Source: BOG-933 sp037147415 (GTDB lineage Bacteria; Pseudomonadota; Alphaproteobacteria; Azospirillales; Azospirillaceae). Taken from it: a DNA stretch of 37,638 nt. The position numbers were made by a program, and so were the translations under genes. This document shows positions 6,909 to 15,746 of this stretch, piece by piece (position 1 is the first letter of the stretch; the number at the start of each line of letters is the position of its first letter). The stretch lies in contig JBAWVF010000017.1 of NCBI GenBank assembly GCA_037147415.1, positions 1 through 37,638 on the forward strand, in the 5' to 3' direction. The notes beneath the pieces were generated by a model that ran no database searches, was not told where the DNA came from, and was given only the letters and a program-made list of their open reading frames with translations.

Positions 6909-8660
6909 CAAGGCTGAGATGTCGGGCTCGCCCCCGTCGGACTCGTGGCTGTCAGTGCCAGTCAGCAACTCGACCGCTTTGTGGCCATCGATAGCGACGC
7001 CATGAATTGAGCGCTCGCTGGCCATGGTGTAATGGCTTTCGGTAAAGGAAAGCACTTCGCGACGCGCGGCTTCCAACTCGGCTCCCGACAAGCCGGGGTT
7101 GCTGTCTGCGGCCAGAGACTTCAACTCGCGAACACCATCGGCCATCGGCCTTTGACAATCGGCCTTGCCAGAAAAGCCACCCTCCGCGGTCCGACTTTCG
7201 GCTTCAATCTGGTCGGTCAAGTTGGTGATCGCCGCCATGATTTGTGACAAGCCGTTGCCGGTCAGTTCCAACCGGAACCCGACCTGATCGATTTCGCCTT
7301 TCAGGGATTCGGCGTCGATGGCCCCGGCCTCGCTGTTGTCGGTGCTGACAATGCTGGCGGCCGAGGTGGAGATCTTAGCCAAATGGCCGGCGACGGCTTG
7401 GACATGCTCGCGGGTCAGGGTGGCATAGCCTTGAAGTTCGCGGGCGATAACGTCCAGTGCGCGCCCGATAGTGCCCATATTGCCGCATTTGATCGCGGCA
7501 TTCAACCCCATCAGCCGCATATCGCCGTTAACCGAGTTGAGCGAGCGCATTAACTCACCCGCGCGGGTGGTGGCTTGCGCAACTTGATCAAGGCTGCTGG
7601 CCGCCTGCTGGCGAACACTGATAAAATTCGAGAAAACGTGGCTGGCTTTTATCAGATTTCGGTTGATATCAAGTAAAGAACTGCCCTCATCACCTCCAAA
7701 TGCCTGTCGGCACAATGCGGCAACGGTCGGCACTTCCTTGGCCATCGCACTCAGGTTGCGACCGACATCATTGATAACCTCGTGATAATGGTCGCCGGCA
7801 TGGGCCAGTTGCAAAGACTGTAAATCAGCAATGCCATTGACGAAAACCAACTGTTGCCGGGAATCCATATCGGAGGCATTCTCCGCCTCGATCATGTCGG
7901 CCGCGAGCGTCAGGGCCTGTTCGACATGCTCCAACCGCTGGCGTGCCGTATCATAGACTTGCAGATCGGAAACCAAGCGCCCGATATGGTTGAACAACGC
8001 ATTCAGTTTTCCGGGAACATCTCGGCTCCCACGTTCGGCCCGGTTGCGTGAGTCGTGGAGCCCTGCAACCGAGACCGCCAAGCGCTCGGCAACTGCGTCA
8101 AGCTCGGGCAGTTCCTTAGCCTCAAACTCGTGTTGAAGTGTGCGCGCCTTGGCCGCGGCTGTGCGGAGTCCGCCGAGTTCCCGCCGCACCGCTGCAATCG
8201 TCTGTTCGCCGCTTTTGGCAAGCCGGGTGATATCGCGGGTGAATACGGAAAAATTGGTGCCGGTGCTCGTCAATTGTGACGCTTCGATCTTGGCATTGAC
8301 CGCCAACACCAGAATTTGCGCCATGATTCCTTCAAGGGTGGCCAGTGATCGCAGAATGCGATCGGTATCAGCGATCATTTCACCCAGGGTGGTGGCCAAA
8401 CCGCCCCGCTGTGTGCGCAAAGTGTCGATATGGCGGGCGACACCGGCCATTTCCGTCATGATTTCGTGCATGTCGGACGAGGAGAACAGCGCCCCCGCCA
8501 TTTCGACATTGTCGGACAGGCGCGACACGGTGCGATGCAGCTCTTGCAGCCTGCCGCCGGTGGTCAGAAACACCGCTTCCAGCGGCAAAAAGAAGCTGTC
8601 GATCCGTCCCGTCATTGCGCGCAGACGGCCGGAAAAAACCCGGGTGTGTTTGTCGGTCAT
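6900..8660 (-). CDS. soluble chemotaxis-associated coiled-coil protein with two degenerate receptor-tip motifs
   Basis: The product is 586 aa, starting at the ATG at 8660, whose A shares the last base of the cheB stop (TGATG). There is no transmembrane segment, HAMP or ligand domain. Most of the protein is predicted helical. Two regions resemble the conserved hairpin tip of methyl-accepting chemotaxis proteins (LLALNAAIEAARAGE...): ILVLAVNAKIEAS at about 116-128 followed by TRLAKSGEQ, and RLMGLNAAIKCGNMGTIGRA at 382-401 followed by ELQGYA. Both are divergent, so CheA/CheW binding is uncertain. As the last gene of the che operon it is probably a cytosolic partner or decoy receptor. The 3' end overlaps tupA by 9 bp. 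Confidence 0.75.
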   Translation of the reverse strand: MTDKHTRVFSGRLRAMTGRIDSFFLPLEAVFLTTGGRLQELHRTVSRLSDNVEMAGALFSSSDMHEIMTEMAGVARHIDTLRTQRGGLATTLGEMIADTDRILRSLATLEGIMAQILVLAVNAKIEASQLTSTGTNFSVFTRDITRLAKSGEQTIAAVRRELGGLRTAAAKARTLQHEFEAKELPELDAVAERLAVSVAGLHDSRNRAERGSRDVPGKLNALFNHIGRLVSDLQVYDTARQRLEHVEQALTLAADMIEAENASDMDSRQQLVFVNGIADLQSLQLAHAGDHYHEVINDVGRNLSAMAKEVPTVAALCRQAFGGDEGSSLLDINRNLIKASHVFSNFISVRQQAASSLDQVAQATTRAGELMRSLNSVNGDMRLMGLNAAIKCGNMGTIGRALDVIARELQGYATLTREHVQAVAGHLAKISTSAASIVSTDNSEAGAIDAESLKGEIDQVGFRLELTGNGLSQIMAAITNLTDQIEAESRTAEGGFSGKADCQRPMADGVRELKSLAADSNPGLSGAELEAARREVLSFTESHYTMASERSIHGVAIDGHKAVELLTGTDSHESDGGEPDISALLF

Positions 8661-9838
8661 CAGGCGCCCTCTCGCGCGGCGCAACTGCGCAGAATTTCAT
8701 CTTTCAATTTGCTGAGCGGCAGGACGATGCGCGCGGCCCCCAGCTTGATCGCTTCCTTCGGCATGCCGAACACGACGCAGCTCGACTCATCTTCCGCAAC
8801 GGTGTGAGCGCCCGCTTGCAGCATTTCCAGTAATCCCCTGGCGCCGTCGTCGCCCATTCCGGTCATGAGAATGCCGATTGCATTGGCACCGGCATATTGG
8901 GCGGCTGAGCGGAACAAGACATCGACCGAAGGTCGGTGCCGACACACTAACGGCCCATCCTTCACTTCAACAAAGTAGCGGGCTCCGCTGCGCCGAACCA
9001 AAGTATGCTTGTTACCGGGAGCAATCAGCACCTGTCCGCGCAATATCGTATCGTTATTTTCCGCTTCTTTCACGGTGACTTCGCACAACCCGTTGAGTCG
9101 CCGGGCAAAAGCCTCGGTGAATTTTTCGGGCATGTGCTGAACGATCACGGTGCCCGGCATGTCGGGCGGGAAGCTTTGCAGCAAGACCCGAAGCGATTCG
9201 GTGCCGCCGGTCGAAGCGCCGATACAGACCACGGCCTCGGTGGTTCGGGTCAGCGCGGCGCTTTTTTTAAGAGAAGGCGGCGGCAGGATAACATCAGCGG
9301 TTAATTTGGCCGAACCGAGTTGCCGTTTATCGTCGGGGCGCGCCGCGGGCGGCACCGGGGCGGGCGCGGTGCTGACCGGACTAACCATCGGAGCATGAAC
9401 TGTAGAAGTTGAGCGCAGCTTAGCCTTGCCGGCCGCTTTGATGGTATCGCAAACCCAGATACGAGAATCCCTCAAGAATTCGCGTGAGCCGACCTTCGGC
9501 TTCGGAATAATATCGACCGCACCCGCCGCCATCGCCTCGAACAATGTTTCGGTGCCATCCAACGTCAACGAAGAACACATCACCACCGGAATAGGTCTCT
9601 GTTGCATAATCTTGTGCAGAAACGTAATGCCGTCCATCCGCGGCATTTCGACATCGAGCACGATGACGTCGGGAACTTCTTCGGCGATAAGTTTAGCCGC
9701 GGCATAAGGGTCGGAGGCCGCGCCCATGACTTCGAGTTCCGGGTCCGAATTGATGACTTCTTTCAGCGTTTCGCGCACGGAGGCCGAGTCGTCGACGATC
9801 AGAACACGCAGCTTGGTTCGACGGGAGGAACCGATCAT
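8660..9838 (-). CDS. cheB: chemotaxis protein-glutamate methylesterase CheB
   Basis: The product is 392 aa. The receiver domain holds the phospho-acceptor Asp62 (VIVLDVEMP) and the upstream VDDS acidic pair. A Pro/Ala/Ser-rich linker follows, then the methylesterase domain with the catalytic triad Ser209 (GASTGG), His235 (QHMP) and Asp331 (TGMGDDGA). The ATG at 9838 overlaps the preceding stop as ATGA; a further ATG at 9859 would add seven residues. CheB removes methyl groups from receptors and deamidates glutamines. No cheR is seen nearby, so the opposing methyltransferase must come from elsewhere. Confidence 0.93.
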   Translation of the reverse strand: MIGSSRRTKLRVLIVDDSASVRETLKEVINSDPELEVMGAASDPYAAAKLIAEEVPDVIVLDVEMPRMDGITFLHKIMQQRPIPVVMCSSLTLDGTETLFEAMAAGAVDIIPKPKVGSREFLRDSRIWVCDTIKAAGKAKLRSTSTVHAPMVSPVSTAPAPVPPAARPDDKRQLGSAKLTADVILPPPSLKKSAALTRTTEAVVCIGASTGGTESLRVLLQSFPPDMPGTVIVQHMPEKFTEAFARRLNGLCEVTVKEAENNDTILRGQVLIAPGNKHTLVRRSGARYFVEVKDGPLVCRHRPSVDVLFRSAAQYAGANAIGILMTGMGDDGARGLLEMLQAGAHTVAEDESSCVVFGMPKEAIKLGAARIVLPLSKLKDEILRSCAAREGA

Positions 9839-10515
9839 GATGTTGTCGTCCCTCGCCATTTGTTGAGTGCGGTCAGCAGTCGCAGCGAGGTGCGGGCGTA
9901 AATACCGTTGGCGCTCATTGAATGCTCGGCCGCTTCATTCTTGCCCTTAAGGACCAACTGTAAAGTAATCGCGGCAATCCGGTGGAAATGGGCATGAAGC
10001 AACCGAATATGCTTATAAGTTCCGTCCCGTTCGGCATCGGTGAAGCTTGAACCATAAAGCCAGCGGCCGAACTCGCAGCAATCGTCTCTTGCCACCTCGG
10101 CTATGTTCAAGTCCGTTCTGCCGGCCTCGATGGCGTGACGTAATTGCCGCTTCCAGTCACCGTGACTGTGGATTGCCGCGGTAATCTCGCTGTGGAGTAG
10201 TTCGATGCTTTTTTCGCCGGACAGCAATTGAAGGTTGATCTGAAGGGCCGGTCCCATGGGCACGGTCTCGACTACGCCCAGCATTTTAAGAGTATCCAGG
10301 GCACTTGCAACCTCGCTCGGCTTCAGTCGAAGCAGCCCGCCCAGCTTTTCCACCGTGGTGGTCAGGTGAGAATCCTCTTTCGGCATCCAGCGGACGATTT
10401 CAACCAGCACCATGGCCGCAATGCCGCGCCGTCCGGCATCGAGCGGCAGGGCGGCAAGGCGGTCCCGAAACAAATCGTGCTGTTCGTAACTCATGTTTCC
10501 GCTTTCCGGATCCAT
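9835..10515 (-). CDS. winged-helix plus CZB (chemoreceptor zinc-binding) domain protein
   Basis: The product is 226 aa. Residues about 20-98 look like a winged-helix fold: helices around AMVLVEIVRWM, EKLGGLLRL and PSEVASALDTLKMLGVVE, then a short beta part. Residues about 105-200 fit the CZB domain: HGDWKRQL with His118, CCEFGRWL with Cys147, and LLHAHFH with His174 and His178, the usual three His and one Cys zinc set. CZB domains usually sit at the end of chemoreceptors or on diguanylate cyclases and sense zinc or hypochlorous acid. A pairing with a winged helix inside a che operon is unusual. The start is uncertain: ATG 10515 or ATG 10494, both with weak ribosome sites. The gene overlaps cheB by 4 bp. 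Domain calls are by eye. Confidence 0.7.
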   Translation of the reverse strand: MDPESGNMSYEQHDLFRDRLAALPLDAGRRGIAAMVLVEIVRWMPKEDSHLTTTVEKLGGLLRLKPSEVASALDTLKMLGVVETVPMGPALQINLQLLSGEKSIELLHSEITAAIHSHGDWKRQLRHAIEAGRTDLNIAEVARDDCCEFGRWLYGSSFTDAERDGTYKHIRLLHAHFHRIAAITLQLVLKGKNEAAEHSMSANGIYARTSLRLLTALNKWRGTTTS

Positions 10516-10587
10516 TGTCCTTTAACTTATATCCGGCGGATAGCTCGGGCGCAACCGGACGGTAGGGAAAAAGGGGTGTGCTTGCGC

Positions 10588-11067
10588 TCACCCCGCATCT
10601 TCGGCGGCGAAGACCTGATCGATGTCGGCGATGATAATAAAATCGGCACTACGCTTGCCGATCGAGCGGATGAATTCCGCCCGCCAGCGCATGCCGAGCC
10701 GGGGCACATCCTCCATCGACGCGGCCGGCAGTTCGGTCGCCTCATAAACCCGATCGGCCAGGGCACCGACCAGCGTCGTTTCGCCCTTGACTTGCACCTC
10801 GGCAACCACGATTCGGCTGTCGGCCGTGGTTTCGGCCGGCGGCATGCCGAACTTGGTCCGCAGATCGGTGACCGTGATCACCTTGCCCCGCACATTGATC
10901 AGGCCCTTGATAAAGGGCGGGCTGTTGGGAACCCGGGTGATCGGGATTAAGTCGAGCACCTCTCGCACCCGCTCGGTTTCAATCGCGAAGATTTCACCAC
11001 CGAGACCGAGGGTCAGGACTTGGAGGGCATCCCCGGTTTCCAGTTCAGTAGCGTTCGAATGCGCCAT
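10588..11067 (-). CDS. cheW: chemotaxis adaptor CheW
   Basis: The product is 159 aa. It is a CheW-like SH3-type beta-barrel protein that couples receptors to CheA. Conserved segments include LTLGLGGEIFAIETERVREVL, ITRVPNSPPFIKGLINVRGKVITVTDLRTKFG and the late VLIGxxxD-like stretch DFIIIADIDQVF. The ATG at 11067 has GGAG upstream at normal spacing, within the 3' end of the receptor gene, which it overlaps by 23 bp; an ATG at 11082 is an alternative. Translation is probably coupled to the receptor gene. Confidence 0.9.
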   Translation of the reverse strand: MAHSNATELETGDALQVLTLGLGGEIFAIETERVREVLDLIPITRVPNSPPFIKGLINVRGKVITVTDLRTKFGMPPAETTADSRIVVAEVQVKGETTLVGALADRVYEATELPAASMEDVPRLGMRWRAEFIRSIGKRSADFIIIADIDQVFAAEDAG

Positions 11068-13085
11068 CGTCCGAGTCTCCATGAGGGTGGTGATCGAGTT
11101 TCAGAGCATAGCCGTTGCCGCCGCCGGCCGCCGGGGCGCGCTTAATCTGCGGCGGTCGCTTGGCAGCGGGAGCCGATACCCTGGCTTTGACGGGGGCGCG
11201 CTTTTCGGGGATTCCCTCGCCGTTGCCGAGCGAAAAGAACGACATGGTGTTCTGCAACTCTTGTGCCTGACTCGACAGTTCTTCCGAGGTCGAGGACATT
11301 TGCTCGGCGGCGCTGGCGTTTTGCTGAGTGACCTGATCGAGTTGCTGGATCGCGGTGTTGATTTGTTCGGCCCCGGTGTTTTGTTCATGAGAGGCCGAGG
11401 AGATTTCGAGCACCAAGCTGGCGGTTTTCTGAATGTCGGGCACCAGCCGGGCCAGCATCTCGCCCGCTTCGGCCGAAGCGGTCAAGGTTTGCGAAGACAG
11501 CGTGCTGATTTCGGCGGCGGCGATCTGGCTGCGTTCGGCCAGCTTGCGCACTTCGGAGGCGACCACGGCGAAGCCCTTGCCATGTTCGCCGGCCCGGGCC
11601 GCTTCGATCGCCGCGTTCAGCGCCAACAGGTCGGTTTGGCGCGCGATTTCCTGCACGATCGTGATTTTTTCGGCAATCACCCGCATTGCGCCGACCGCTT
11701 TGATCACCGCCTCGCCGCTTTTGGCGGCGTCAGCGGAAGATTGACGGGCGATCTTCTCGGTTGTGCCGGCATTGTCGGCGTTCTGGCGGATATTGGCCGC
11801 CATTTGTTCCATCGAGCTGGAGGCTTCCTCGCTCGACGCCGCCTGTTCCGAGACGCCTTGAGACAATGTTTCGGCGCTGGCGGTCATCTGCTCGCTGGCG
11901 GTGGCGACATTTTGTGCGGCGTTGTTGACGTCGGTCACGATGTCACGCAGGCGTTCGACCATGGTGTTGAGGTGGGCGATCATGTCGCCGATCTCCTCAC
12001 GACCACTATAATCGATGGTTTGGCTGAGATCGCCGCCGGCTACGGTTTGGGCAAGCTGGCTGGCCCGAGCCAGACCGCGCGCGATCAGCAGTGAAATCCA
12101 CAGCGCCACGGCAATACCGAGACCGGTGGCAACCAGTGAAATGGTGATCAGTTCAAGCCGGGCATTGTTAAAGACTTCCTCGGCATCCTTAATTGCGGTT
12201 TTCATCGCCTCTTTATTGAGCGCATGAATCTCGTCGATGCTGGCGCCGAATTTTGTCAACAACTCGTCGTTTTTGCCCATCGATAGAGCGATTGCGAGTG
12301 CCCGGCCATTTTCGAGCTTAATCTCGCGAATCTTGTAATGCAGGGTGACATACGCTTCCCAGGCGGCGGTCAGGGTCTGGAGATCGGGCCGTTGGGCCGG
12401 GGTGATGCTGTCTTTCAAACCGGTCAGCAACCCCTGAACGGTTTGCAACCGGCTGTCGGTGTTCTTGAGGAACTCGCGCATTTTCCTATCGTCGTCGAAC
12501 GAGAGCAGTGCGGATTCTTCGCGCTGAATCCGGGCCATTTCGGTGGTCAGGCGCCCGAGCGTCGTTGCCACCTTTGTTTCATTGGTGCCGCCCGGTTCGA
12601 GCGCCGTCGCGAGTTTCATCGCCGCTTCGAATGCGTCGCCGGCCTTGCCGAAGCTAAGTGCGCTGGAATTTGCGTTCGATCGCAGCATGATCAGACGTAG
12701 CATTTCATTCTGGTTCTTCTCGATTTCTTCAAGCATCGGAGTAATACGGGCGATTACTTTTTTGCCCGTTCCGGTGGCGATCAAGCTCCATTGTTCGATA
12801 TGCTCTTTGACCTTGATCCGCAGCTCAAATATATTTTTTGAATAAGCCTTAAGTTTTTTCACTGTCGGTTTCAAGAAGTGCGTTTTTCTCCATAACGGCA
12901 AGGTTGCCCAGTTCGTTATCCAACTCCAGCACCAGCTTGCTACGGGTTACCGGGCCGTCGATCACGCCGTCCTGAATAATATTCAGCTCATGAAGATTAT
13001 GGATTCCCAGATAGGCCGAGGCCGCTCCCAAGATCAAAACAACAGCGAATGCTGTCGCCAATCGGGCCTTGATGGTAAAACGCAT
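11045..13085 (-). pseudogene. methyl-accepting chemotaxis protein, split by a one-base frameshift
   Basis: Two overlapping frames make one receptor. The first 78 codons (13085-12849) encode a membrane anchor (about residues 8-26) and the start of a periplasmic helical bundle, ending ...ETDSEKT-stop. The second frame continues from LKAYSKNIFELR to the end. Removing one base from the A6 run at 12854-12859 joins them as ETDSEKLKAYSKN, giving about 679 aa. The rest has a four-helix-bundle-like sensor, a second membrane segment (LVATGLGIAVALWISLLIA), HAMP, and an intact signalling tip (QTDLLALNAAIEAARAGE). No CheR/CheB-docking pentapeptide is obvious at the C-terminus. GGAG precedes the ATG at 13085. 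It could be a true mutation, a phase-variable tract or a base-calling error. Confidence 0.85.
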
Positions 13086-13121
13086 GGGGTAACTCCGAAG
13101 TCTTGAAAGGAAACGATGGGT

Positions 13122-15209
13122 CTACGCGGCCCGGCGGGTGGTTTCGCGCTGACGCGCGAACGTAATCAGGTGGGGAACGTCAAGAATAAGCGCAACCGAG
13201 CCGTCACCCAGAATGGTCGCGCCCGAGAAACCCTCTTGATCGTCATGCAAGCGGGATAAGGACTTGATAACCGTTTGGTGCTGGCCGAGAACTTGATCGA
13301 CCACCAGCCCGATACGAGAGCCGCCCAGCCCGACGATCACCACTTTCTGAATATCGGGAATTGGGCCTTCAAGTCCGAACAAGCGGCGTAACCGAACAAA
13401 TGCAACGATATCGCCGCGAATATTGAGGAAACTGCGCCCGACCGAGGCTTCGTCTTCGATCCGGGTCAGTTCGACGCATTCCTCGACGGCGGACAGCGGC
13501 ACGATGTAACGCTCGTCTCCCAATTTGACCAGTAATCCGTCGATGATCGCCAGCGTCAGCGGCAGTCTCAAGGTAATCGCAGTGCCTGTTCCGGGCTCGC
13601 TTTTCACCTCGATCGAGCCGCGCAAGCCGTCGATCGCGCGTTTGACCACATCCATGCCGACGCCGCGCCCGGAAATACTGGTGACCTCGACCGCAGTCGA
13701 AAAACCGGGCTGGAAGATGCAGCCGAACAACTCCTGGTCGGTCACCTCTTGCCCAGGCTGGATCATGCCCTTTTCTTCGGCCTTGGCCCGGACGATGGCG
13801 CGGTCGATGCCGCGCCCGTCATCCTCGATCGTAATCAGAACTTGCGCGCCAGAGTGCACCGCCGACAGATGCAGCCGCCCGGTCTCCGGCTTGCCCTGCT
13901 TGCGCCGTTGTTCGGGCGTGCCCAACCCGTGATCCATCGCGTTGCGGATCAAATGCACCATCGGGTCGTTCAGGCTTTCGATCACGGTTTTGTCGAGTTC
14001 GGTTTCCTCGCCCGCCATCGTCAGTTCGACCGATTTGCCGAGTTCGCGCGATAAATCATGGACCACCCGGCGGAACCGGCTGAAGAGCGTGCCGATCGGC
14101 AGCATACGCACGCTCATGGTGGTGTCGCGCAGTTCTCCGGCCAGCCGCTCGATGTCTTCGGCAATCGATTTTAAGAGCGCGCTGCCGGTCCCGGCCTCTT
14201 GCATCAGACGCGCCTGAGCAATCACCAGTTCTCCGACCTGATCCATCAGATTATCGAGCCGTTCGGCCGGAACCCGGATGGTATTTCCGGTCGAACTGGT
14301 CTCGCGCGCTTTGGCCGCCTCGCGCAGATGCTTCTGTTCTCCCAGCGCCGACGCAACCTTGTCCGGCGAAACCTTGCCCGCCTGCACCAGCAAGGAGCCG
14401 AGCCTGGATTGGTGTCCGGCTTCGGTTTCAACATCGACGGAGGCGACATCGCCGCGTTTGATCAGAATTTCACCCAGACGGGGCGCTTGCGCTGCCTCGT
14501 CATCGAGCGCCAGTTCTTGAATATGCAGCTCCGAGTCGCCGGCGACAAAGACAAACACGTCGTCGATCGCCTGACGCGGCTTTGCCGTGGTCAGCATCAC
14601 GTCCCAACCGAGAAAGCACGCGGTCGGATCGATTTCTTCCAACGGTGGAATGGAATCCAGAATCGGCGTGATCGTGCAGGTGCCCAATTCCCGCAATTCA
14701 TCCAGCAATAACAAGGGATTGCCGCCGAACATCATCAGCTCGCGCCCCGGGCGCCAGCGAATCCGGAACACTTGCAACGGTGTCGGCCCGGTTTTTTGCT
14801 TTTGCTTTGGTGCCGGTTTATTGGTGTGCGCGGAAGACCCGGTCAGATCGGAAAAGCCGGCCAGCAAGGTTTCGCCCCGGACTTGGTCGGCTTGATCCGG
14901 CTTTTCCAACAAGACCTTAATGTAGTCGAGGGAAGCCAGGGTCAGCGACACCAGTTCATGACTTGCCGGCAACACGCCATCGCGTACTTTTTGAAAGGCC
15001 GACTCGACATGGTGGGTGAAATCGGCCAAAGCCTCCCAACCAAACATGGCGCCCGAGCCTTTCAGCGTATGGAGCGAGCGGAAGGCCTGATCGACCAAGG
15101 CTTTGTCGTCGGGCGCCCCTTCCAGATCGAGCAGGGTGGTTTCGAGCGCCGTCAGCAACTCGGCGGCCTCCTGTCTGAACACGTCTGCCGGATTTACCGC
15201 GGTTGCCAT
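13122..15209 (-). CDS. cheA: chemotaxis histidine kinase CheA with an inserted MshEN-like motif pair
   Basis: The product is 695 aa from the ATG at 15209, preceded by GGGAGAAA; the frame extends further upstream without support. In order: an Hpt domain with phosphorylated His47 (SLHTLKGSG), a flexible Lys/Pro linker, a P2-like alpha/beta region (about 145-240), a tandem motif pair at 244-292 (RLGEILIKRG..., RLGSLLVQAG...), the P3 dimerisation helices, the ATPase domain (N box HLIRNAMDHG 419-428, DDGRGID 463-469, GRGVGMD 514-520) and a C-terminal CheW-like domain. The motif pair resembles the N-terminal domain of GspE/MshE ATPases. First gene of the operon, which also holds a receptor, cheW and cheB. 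Confidence 0.93.
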   Translation of the reverse strand: MATAVNPADVFRQEAAELLTALETTLLDLEGAPDDKALVDQAFRSLHTLKGSGAMFGWEALADFTHHVESAFQKVRDGVLPASHELVSLTLASLDYIKVLLEKPDQADQVRGETLLAGFSDLTGSSAHTNKPAPKQKQKTGPTPLQVFRIRWRPGRELMMFGGNPLLLLDELRELGTCTITPILDSIPPLEEIDPTACFLGWDVMLTTAKPRQAIDDVFVFVAGDSELHIQELALDDEAAQAPRLGEILIKRGDVASVDVETEAGHQSRLGSLLVQAGKVSPDKVASALGEQKHLREAAKARETSSTGNTIRVPAERLDNLMDQVGELVIAQARLMQEAGTGSALLKSIAEDIERLAGELRDTTMSVRMLPIGTLFSRFRRVVHDLSRELGKSVELTMAGEETELDKTVIESLNDPMVHLIRNAMDHGLGTPEQRRKQGKPETGRLHLSAVHSGAQVLITIEDDGRGIDRAIVRAKAEEKGMIQPGQEVTDQELFGCIFQPGFSTAVEVTSISGRGVGMDVVKRAIDGLRGSIEVKSEPGTGTAITLRLPLTLAIIDGLLVKLGDERYIVPLSAVEECVELTRIEDEASVGRSFLNIRGDIVAFVRLRRLFGLEGPIPDIQKVVIVGLGGSRIGLVVDQVLGQHQTVIKSLSRLHDDQEGFSGATILGDGSVALILDVPHLITFARQRETTRRAA

Positions 15210-15746
15210 CTCGATTTCTCCCGGCCTGACAGCCTGCTGAAAAGGAAAAAAATTTACACGAACCACCCGTGCCGGGCTGACTCGTGGGCAAAATTACCAC
15301 GGAACCCAGAAAACCAACACCGAAAATAGTCCGCAGCCTCGATCATAATGTAATAATCGTTCTGAGATATTGCGGCGCAATATAAAGTTGGGGCCCTTGC
15401 CTTCGGTTATTCTATAGTCTTGGGCCGCTTGGGGCCGGCTGATTAGCAATGCAAATCTTTGTGGCTAATTAACGGGGCTATACACGTTTATACGGGCATG
15501 TATGGCGCGCTTGTGAGCGGAAAGTGCATGACGCTTATTTCTTTACCCGCATTTTTCTGCCATCCCCGCCTGAGCGGACTTCGGACACCCGACCTCGGTT
15601 TCGCTTCATGTTTTTATAATCACTCGACCGTAACTCTGCATAAGCATACAAACCTCCGGCATCGGCATACAACTGTATACAAAAAAACTTTTCAGAATAG
15701 GATTGACTATCTGATTAACAGTATTTAACGTAGAACGGATTTCATC
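15210..15746. other. divergent intergenic region between cheA and the T6SS locus
   Basis: This 537-bp stretch has no convincing gene. A 270-base open frame at 15459-15728 lacks homology, ribosome site and coding bias. The region is markedly richer in A+T than the flanks, and must hold the promoters for the che operon (leftward) and tssJ (rightward). A TTGACT at 15703 and a TATAAT at 15615 are present on the + strand, but neither has a properly spaced partner, so no promoter is called. GCATAC recurs at about 15646 and 15665, followed by a GTATAC near 15675; this cluster might be a regulator site. Confidence 0.6.

Noticed and set aside
12849..13085. separate 78-residue membrane protein
   Set aside because: It is the N-terminal end of the chemoreceptor; one-base removal in the A6 run joins the frames exactly.
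15459..15728. 89-codon open frame in the cheA-tssJ spacer
   Set aside because: No recognisable domain, no ribosome site and irregular composition; the spacer is needed for two divergent promoters.
15703..15731. TTGACT as -35 box for tssJ
   Set aside because: At 16-18 bp spacing the -10 candidates match only three of six positions, and the leader would be too short for the ribosome site.
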